The notes under the pieces are model-generated. The model saw only the letters and a program-made list of their open reading frames with translations, had not been told where the DNA came from and ran no database searches. A program made the position numbers and the translations under genes. Of a stretch of DNA of 11,230 bases, positions 6,744-11,230 are shown piece after piece (the first letter of the stretch is position 1; the number at the start of each line of letters is the position of its first letter). Location: assembly GCA_039187375.1 (NCBI GenBank), contig JBCCZN010000087.1, positions 1 to 11,230 on the forward strand, given 5' to 3'. The DNA comes from CALBPI01 sp039187375 (GTDB lineage Bacteria; Pseudomonadota; Gammaproteobacteria; Steroidobacterales; Woeseiaceae).

Positions 6744-7422
6744 GATGATTGACGAGGGCGCCGGTTCTGGCGGGTTTATTACCATGGCTACTGGCGTATT
6801 CGTCAGGATAAGCAGCTTGTTCCAGCCATTCATCCAAAGCCATCGCTGCTGCGGCAATGGCCGGTCCGGTATCACTGGAGCCAGAGTCTTGTGACTTGGC
6901 GTCATCCGAGTCATTCGGGCGGTCACTGTGACGACGCTTACGACCATCGTCACCCGACCGATGTTGTCGCGGTAACCGGCTGGCATTAGGCAGCCACCAG
7001 GCCATCAGCGGATCGTCCGGTACCGCTAGTTGCCAGCGCGCCGCAATGTCTGTGACCACAATTTGTAATCGTTGTTGGAATCCGTCGGCGGCCCGTTCCA
7101 GCGCCTGTTGTGATCCGGTGTGTTCCAGACTGCGAATGAGCGATTGCACGACCTGTCGAATACTCCCGTGTGGGGAGACTTGCAGAGTCCGATTGTTTGT
7201 TGGCAAGGCATCGAGTGTTGCACGCAGGTGTAGCAGTGCACGCGCCAGCAATCGTCCCGCGTCCGCATCGGAGAGCGCCAGCAGGCGGGGTATCGCGCTC
7301 ACTGGTGTGGGCGCGGCGTGACGGCCTGAGTCCTCCGTACCGGAAGCCACTGCGCCTTGTCGTAAGGACTGATGCAGCGCACTGGTAATGACACGTTGCA
7401 GAAGCGAGGCGTTCAGTTTCAT
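6736..7422 (-). CDS. Unrecognised soluble protein with charged linker
   Basis: I do not recognise this 228-residue product. The N-terminal two-thirds look helical: an amphipathic start (LLQRVITSALHQSLRQG, 7-23), a Leu/Ala-rich helix (LSDADAGRLLARALLHLRATL, split at 50-70), then VVQSLIRSLEHTG (91-103) and a region ending LMAWWLPNASRLP (139-151). Residues 152-186 form a highly charged, low-complexity Asp/Ser/Arg stretch that is probably disordered. A short helix with AAAMALDEWLEQA (191-203) and a polar tail follow. No signal peptide, membrane segment or catalytic motif is visible. The ATG at 7422 lacks a strong ribosome binding site. The gene shares a 104-base divergent region with the aminotransferase and precedes the kinase in the same direction. 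The long unbroken frame and the spacing make it a likely real gene, possibly an adaptor; its role is unknown. Confidence 0.65.
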   Translation of the reverse strand: MKLNASLLQRVITSALHQSLRQGAVASGTEDSGRHAAPTPVSAIPRLLALSDADAGRLLARALLHLRATLDALPTNNRTLQVSPHGSIRQVVQSLIRSLEHTGSQQALERAADGFQQRLQIVVTDIAARWQLAVPDDPLMAWWLPNASRLPRQHRSGDDGRKRRHSDRPNDSDDAKSQDSGSSDTGPAIAAAAMALDEWLEQAAYPDEYASSHGNKPARTGALVNHRA

Positions 7423-7515
7423 GGTTTACGGTTAGCGGTGTGCGCAGCAAAGACTAAAGCGAAACTTTGGGTGCGCGACTGTCCGCGTTCACGGTACCAT
7501 CCGCGTGTCAGCGAA

Positions 7516-7520
7516 AAGGA
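7516..7520 (+). promoter_or_regulatory. Ribosome binding site fixing the aminotransferase start
   Basis: AAGGA lies six bases before the ATG at 7527. It favours this start over an in-frame ATG at 7467, which would add 20 residues absent from the family. No confident promoter is seen in the 104-base divergent gap 7423-7526. Confidence 0.75.
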
Positions 7521-7526
7521 ACGATC

Positions 7527-8732
7527 ATGTTGTTTGATGTCGAGCCGTTACCCGGCGATCCGATTCTGGAATTGATGGCCGCCTATCGTGCGGATGCGAG
7601 TGATCGCAAGGTGGATTTGGGTGTTGGAGTCTATCAGGACGATGCCGGCAATACGCCGGTACTCACGGCAGTGTCGGAGGCCGAGGCCCAGATACTGAAG
7701 CAACAAACGACAAAATCCTACGTCGGTATTGCGGGCGCGGCCGAGTTCAATGACCAGATGGCGACGATGTTGTTCGGTGCGTCCCATCCGAGCCTGCAGG
7801 CGGGGCGGATCGTGACCGTGCAGAGTGCCGGCGGTTCGGGTGGTTTACGCGTCGCCGGTGAGTTGATCCGGCAGCTGCGTCCACAAGCGACGGTCTGGGT
7901 CACAACGCCCACCTGGCCCAACCATACGCCTCTGCTGTCTGCGGCCGGTTTGTCTCTGCAGTCTGTGCGCTATTACAGCGATGAAATGAATGCCGTGGAC
8001 TTTCCCGCGTTTATTGCAGACCTTGGCGATATCCCTGAGGGGGATGTCTTGCTACTGCATGGCTGTTGCCACAACCCCACCGGAGCTGATTTGAATCAGG
8101 AGCAATGGGCGCAAGTCGCACAGGTGTGTCGAGAACGCGGTTTATTGCCATTCGTCGACATTGCTTATCAGGGGTTTGCTGAAGGCCTGGAGAGCGATGC
8201 ATTCGGCGCGCGCTTGTTGGCAGAACACGTACCTGAAATGGTGGTGGTCACATCGTGTTCCAAAAATTTTGGGCTGTATCGCGAACGTGTTGGTGCTTTG
8301 TCGGTGGTCACCGCATCGGCCAGCACTGCACCGGCGCTGCGATCACATCTGTTGAAGGTCGTGCGTGCGATGATTTCAATGCCGCCGGACCACGGCGCCC
8401 GAATTGTTGCGACGATTCTCGCCTCGCAGGCGCTTCGCCAGCAGTGGCTCGACGAGCTCGAGTCCATGCGCAGCCGCATGCAGGCGCAAAGAGCCGCCTT
8501 TGTTGCTGCGTTACCAGCACCACTCGCGGAGCGATTTGCATTCGTTGCTGAACAGCGCGGGATGTTTTCATTGCTGGGAATAACCCGTGCGCAGATCGAT
8601 CATCTGCGCTCGCAGTGGCATGTTTATATTGTCGGATCTTCGCGAGTGAATGTCGCCGGTCTGACGTCGGCGAAGGTGGATTATCTTGCCGAAGCGCTGG
8701 CTGCGACACTGGCAGAAGTGCCGGTCGACTGA
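7527..8732 (+). CDS. Class I aromatic/aspartate amino acid aminotransferase
   Basis: The 401-residue product aligns by eye with E. coli AspC and TyrB from end to end. These PLP enzymes transfer amino groups between aspartate or aromatic amino acids and 2-oxoglutarate in the cytosol. Key residues are present: W130 in TPTWPNH, N183 in HGCCHNPTG (178-186), D211 and Y214 in VDIAYQGFAEG, the Schiff-base lysine K246 in SCSKNFGLYRERVG (243-256) with phosphate-binding R254, R280, which matches the AspC distal-carboxylate arginine, and the substrate-binding R373 in SSRVNVAG. The segment after R280 reads AMISMPPDHGA, where AspC has ANYSNPPAHGA; that part of the pocket influences substrate preference. 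The choice between aspartate and tyrosine/phenylalanine as main substrate is not decidable here, so no symbol is given. It stands alone, and its last 52 bases overlap the convergent REC-PAS-GGDEF-EAL gene. Confidence 0.95.
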   Translation: MLFDVEPLPGDPILELMAAYRADASDRKVDLGVGVYQDDAGNTPVLTAVSEAEAQILKQQTTKSYVGIAGAAEFNDQMATMLFGASHPSLQAGRIVTVQSAGGSGGLRVAGELIRQLRPQATVWVTTPTWPNHTPLLSAAGLSLQSVRYYSDEMNAVDFPAFIADLGDIPEGDVLLLHGCCHNPTGADLNQEQWAQVAQVCRERGLLPFVDIAYQGFAEGLESDAFGARLLAEHVPEMVVVTSCSKNFGLYRERVGALSVVTASASTAPALRSHLLKVVRAMISMPPDHGARIVATILASQALRQQWLDELESMRSRMQAQRAAFVAALPAPLAERFAFVAEQRGMFSLLGITRAQIDHLRSQWHVYIVGSSRVNVAGLTSAKVDYLAEALAATLAEVPVD

Positions 8733-10909
8733 TTGCCACAGGCTGCCGCTAAACGCGCAAACTCACGACTGTCGGTTAGCAGCGGTGCAAAGGAGTCTGC
8801 CGCGAGCGGTTTGGAAAAATAGTAGCCCTGGATCTGATCGCATTGACACCCGTGCAGGTAGTTGAGCTGTTCAGGGTTTTCGACCCCTTCAGCGACCACC
8901 TTCAGCGTTAGGTTATGCGCCATGCTAATGATGGCATTACAAATCGCGGCGGCATCGCCATCGGGTAGATCGTCGACAAAAGAACGGTCGATCTTCAGGG
9001 CATCCAGTGGGAACTGGCGTAGGTAGGCCAGCGAGGAATAACCGGTACCGAAGTCATCGACGGCGAGTGTGATGCCAGTTTCCTTTAGTGTCTGCAACGC
9101 GATACGGGTTTGTTGTACATCGCGCATCAATACCCCTTCGGTGAGCTCAAGCTCCAGGTGATGCGAGTCCAGGTCGTATTGACCTACTGCCGCCTCAACG
9201 ACTGACGCGATATCGTCCTGCCAGAATTGCTGGCTGGAAAGGTTGACTGAGATGGGTACTAGCGGTAACCCTTGATCACGCCACTGGGCCATCTGCCGAC
9301 ACGCCTCGTTAATGATCCAGCGACCCATCGGCACGATCAGGCCAGTGTCTTCGGCAATCGGAATAATGTTGGACGGTGGTATCCAACCGCGCTCTGCATG
9401 ATTCCAGCGCAACAGTGCCTCAGCACCGATCAATTTCCAGCTGCCCGCCTCAACTTTGGGTTGGTAATGTAACTCGAATCCACCAGCATCCAGCGCACGC
9501 CGAATTTCCAGCTCCAGATCCAGTCGGTCCAGAGAGCGTACCGTCGTCGTCTCGGTACAGAATGAGTAACCTGAACGACCGGCTTGTTTCGCTTGGTACA
9601 TCGCAACATCAGCCGATTTCAACAACGATTCCTCATCCTCACCATCGGTCGGATATATGGCGATTCCGATGCTGGGTGTTACGACGAATTCATGCCCAGA
9701 AAACTCAAAGGGTACTTTGAGCGCCTCGATTATCCGACTGGCGACATGTTCAATGTTGTCGACCGCATCACCGTCACGAATAATCAACGTGAATTCGTCG
9801 CCACCGAGTCGTGCGATATTGCCGTCGTGGTCAAAGTCATCGACGTCGGCCCGGGCTACAACATCATCGGTGCGCAGGCATGTCTGCAAGCGAATGGCGA
9901 CAAGCTTGAGTAGCTCGTCACCGGTGGTGTGGCCTAACGTGTCGTTGATCCGTTTGAAGTGATCGAGATCGACATATAGCAGTGCAAATTGCTCGTCACG
10001 CGTTTTGGCGTTACCCATACAGTTTTTAAGTTCGCTTGAGAAATACTGTCTATTGGGTAATCCGGTTAACGCGTCATAGTAGGCTAACTGGTGGATACGA
10101 TTTACCGCGACTTTTTGTTGCGTGACGTCTCGTACAACCGCCAACCCAAGTTTGGGTGTTTGCTTGACCAGACGCACCTCAAAGTGACGCATCTGATTAT
10201 GCTCATCAGGCAGACTGATGGCGTGTTCGTGCGCATCGTCACTATTGAGAACGTTACCGATGCTGTCCTTGACGACCCGTTCAATTTGCTGACGTAGTGC
10301 GTGTTCGAATAGACTCCAGGAGCCACTCTGAATTGATGTGGTGGTCGTGACATTATCAAAATTCAAAAGTGTCTTGTCGTCGCCGATCACCTGTCCCTGA
10401 TTATCGACGGAGAACAGGCGGTCCGGCAGCGCAGCAATGATTGCACGCACACGCGAGTGTGACTCGCGCAAGGCCAGTTGCGTTTGTGAGCCACGCAGTA
10501 TGTAGCGTACGCGATGCGATAACACCGGCCAGGCGATTGGCTTGACGATGAAATCCGTGGCGCCAACCTCGTAGGCGGCGTCTACAGACTCCGGATCTTC
10601 GCGACCAGTGATCATGACTATTGGTGTAAAGCGTGTGCTGGGATTACGCCGGATCCAACGCGTCAGCTCGTAGCCATCCATGCCGGGCATGTCGACATCC
10701 AGTAGGATAATGTCAGGGTCGATACGAGCAATTTCTGCTTTCGCGGCTTCACCGGAATCGGCATCGACAACCATGAAGTCAGCATGCTCAAGAAAACGAC
10801 GCGTCATCAGGCGTATGGTGGCCTCGTCATCGACGATAAGAACCAGCGGTGGTCGTTCGCGGAACGACGCGGTAATGCTGGTGAAGACGCTGGTGAAGGA
10901 CTCGCTCAC
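8681..10909 (-). CDS. Response regulator with PAS, GGDEF and EAL domains (c-di-GMP turnover)
   Basis: With a GTG start at 10909 the product has 742 residues. A receiver domain (about 21-138) has the acidic pair D27-D28, phosphoacceptor D71 in LLDVDMPGMDG, T101 and K123 in VKP. A weak PAS domain follows (about 151-262, ALPDRLFSVDNQGQVIG). The GGDEF domain starts at DALTGLPNR (279-287), keeps DLDHFKRINDTLGH (314-327) and an intact GGDEF (369-373). The EAL domain has E497 in EALLRW, N556 in SVNLSS, E588, D618-D619 in DDFGTGYSSL, K639 in KIDRSF, E674 in AEGVE and Q694. Both synthesis and hydrolysis of cyclic-di-GMP are thus possible, under phosphorylation control. A 14-residue acidic insert separates the RxxD motif from GGDEF. 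The GTG lies one base after the stop of the Hpt gene, with AGG (10921-10919) nine bases upstream. The Ser/Ala tail overlaps the aminotransferase gene. Confidence 0.95.
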   Translation of the reverse strand: MSESFTSVFTSITASFRERPPLVLIVDDEATIRLMTRRFLEHADFMVVDADSGEAAKAEIARIDPDIILLDVDMPGMDGYELTRWIRRNPSTRFTPIVMITGREDPESVDAAYEVGATDFIVKPIAWPVLSHRVRYILRGSQTQLALRESHSRVRAIIAALPDRLFSVDNQGQVIGDDKTLLNFDNVTTTTSIQSGSWSLFEHALRQQIERVVKDSIGNVLNSDDAHEHAISLPDEHNQMRHFEVRLVKQTPKLGLAVVRDVTQQKVAVNRIHQLAYYDALTGLPNRQYFSSELKNCMGNAKTRDEQFALLYVDLDHFKRINDTLGHTTGDELLKLVAIRLQTCLRTDDVVARADVDDFDHDGNIARLGGDEFTLIIRDGDAVDNIEHVASRIIEALKVPFEFSGHEFVVTPSIGIAIYPTDGEDEESLLKSADVAMYQAKQAGRSGYSFCTETTTVRSLDRLDLELEIRRALDAGGFELHYQPKVEAGSWKLIGAEALLRWNHAERGWIPPSNIIPIAEDTGLIVPMGRWIINEACRQMAQWRDQGLPLVPISVNLSSQQFWQDDIASVVEAAVGQYDLDSHHLELELTEGVLMRDVQQTRIALQTLKETGITLAVDDFGTGYSSLAYLRQFPLDALKIDRSFVDDLPDGDAAAICNAIISMAHNLTLKVVAEGVENPEQLNYLHGCQCDQIQGYYFSKPLAADSFAPLLTDSREFARLAAACGNQSTGTSASVAASASAR

Positions 10910-10910
10910 G

Positions 10911-11230
10911 TCATGCAACCTGCCGTTGCTGCAGCTGTTGCAACAATTCAACGGAGCGTTTGTGTAAGGGCAACATCTCACGCCACAATGACTGTATGGC
11001 AGCGAGATCATCTTTGGTTGACATGCGTTCAAGCTCAGCGCATTGGTTCGAAAAATAGGCTAATCCAACGGCTGCGCTACTGGATTTCAACGCGTGCGCC
11101 GCGCGCCCGACGCCGGCGCTGTCCGAGTCTTCTACCGCGGTTGCGATGTCGTCCGTCAGGCTGTCGGCCGAGTTCAGGTATTCACCAATAATTTCGTTCA
11201 AAATATCATTCTTACCGGGTTCGTCCAGTA
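10911..11230 (-). CDS. Hpt phosphotransfer domain, C-terminal part of a gene cut by the window edge
   Basis: The frame is open through the right edge, so only the last 105 codons before the stop are visible and the true start lies outside. The visible sequence is a histidine phosphotransfer domain: LDEPGKNDILNEIIGEYL leads into a helix, then RAAHALKSSSAAVG carries the phospho-accepting histidine at 11096-11094, followed by CAELERM and a final helix rich in Leu and Gln. Such domains pass phosphate between receiver domains in multistep relays. The 'EPGKNDILNEII..YL' lead-in is typical of Hpt domains at the C-terminus of hybrid sensor kinases (BarA-like), but a small stand-alone Hpt protein is equally possible. 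An in-frame TTG at 11201 is an unlikely start because it would cut into the domain's first helix. The stop lies one base before the GTG of the response regulator gene, its probable partner. Confidence 0.88.
   Translation of the reverse strand, partial: LDEPGKNDILNEIIGEYLNSADSLTDDIATAVEDSDSAGVGRAAHALKSSSAAVGLAYFSNQCAELERMSTKDDLAAIQSLWREMLPLHKRSVELLQQLQQRQVA

Noticed and set aside
6986..7450. 154-residue minus-strand frame over the 228-residue gene
   Set aside because: It lies in another frame of the same strand, is Arg/Thr/Cys-rich without structure, and competes with the better-spaced frame at 6736-7422.
7467..7526. ATG at 7467 as the aminotransferase start
   Set aside because: AAGGA six bases before the ATG at 7527 and alignment with AspC both favour the later start.
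9584..9913. 109-residue plus-strand frame opposite the GGDEF domain
   Set aside because: It mirrors a strongly conserved domain and is a codon-structure shadow.
8681..11032. Longer 783-residue version of the response regulator starting at 11032
   Set aside because: It would overlap the Hpt gene by over 120 bases in another frame, and the added 41 residues (rich in Cys and Asn) are unlike receiver N-termini. The GTG at 10909 is well placed.
10911..11201. Stand-alone Hpt gene starting with TTG at 11201
   Set aside because: The frame stays open to the window edge and the residues before it (DEPGKNDI) belong to the domain, so the gene is treated as partial.
1..11230. Defence system, phage, IS element or CRISPR content
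   Set aside because: No transposase, integrase, nuclease operon, direct-repeat array or terminal repeat was seen on either strand; the genes are regulatory, metabolic or unknown.

Overview
The window is a compact stretch of bacterial chromosome, moderately GC-rich by eye, with eleven genes and almost no free space. Family content suggests a gammaproteobacterium, possibly free-living or marine, although the genus cannot be read from it. The pointers are a DUF2797 protein, a membrane-anchored FlgO/TolB-like TPR protein with the 'ELKRRKV.RVA' N-terminus, a TIGR04325-type methyltransferase, an AspC/TyrB-type aminotransferase and a REC-PAS-GGDEF-EAL regulator. I see no tRNA, rRNA, CRISPR array, insertion sequence, phage gene or convincing intrinsic terminator. 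No stretch over 300 bases lacks a gene.

Layout. Positions 1-3607 read rightward: an unrecognised protein open to the left edge, a 41-residue single-helix membrane miniprotein coupled to it by an ATGA overlap, a DUF2797 zinc-cluster protein, and a 704-residue TPR membrane protein. A methyltransferase (3616-4407, minus) converges on the TPR gene. It diverges from a six-helix membrane protein with a degenerate GGDEF domain (4566-5720, plus) across a 158-base gap that holds an 8-bp inverted repeat. A PfkB sugar kinase (5717-6670, minus) and an unknown 228-residue protein (6736-7422, minus) form a likely pair. They diverge from an aromatic/aspartate aminotransferase (7527-8732, plus). From the right edge leftward come the C-terminus of an Hpt phosphotransfer protein (10911-11230) and, one base after its stop codon, a response regulator with PAS, GGDEF and EAL domains (8681-10909).

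How the genes fit together. The clearest functional unit is the right end, where an Hpt phosphotransfer module is translationally coupled to a receiver-linked cyclic-di-GMP enzyme. This predicts a phosphorelay that sets cyclic-di-GMP turnover. A second cyclic-di-GMP-related protein lies 3 kb away. Its GGDEF signature reads SESEI while an RxxD inhibitory-site motif is kept, which makes it a candidate membrane receptor rather than a synthase. The metabolic genes (kinase, aminotransferase) look like ordinary housekeeping genes with no pathway cluster around them. The three tail-to-tail junctions are unusually tight: an 8-bp gap, a 4-bp overlap and a 52-bp overlap. I found no clear evidence of a wholly new system. 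The degenerate GGDEF protein, the DUF2797 protein and the unknown 228-residue gene are the most open questions.
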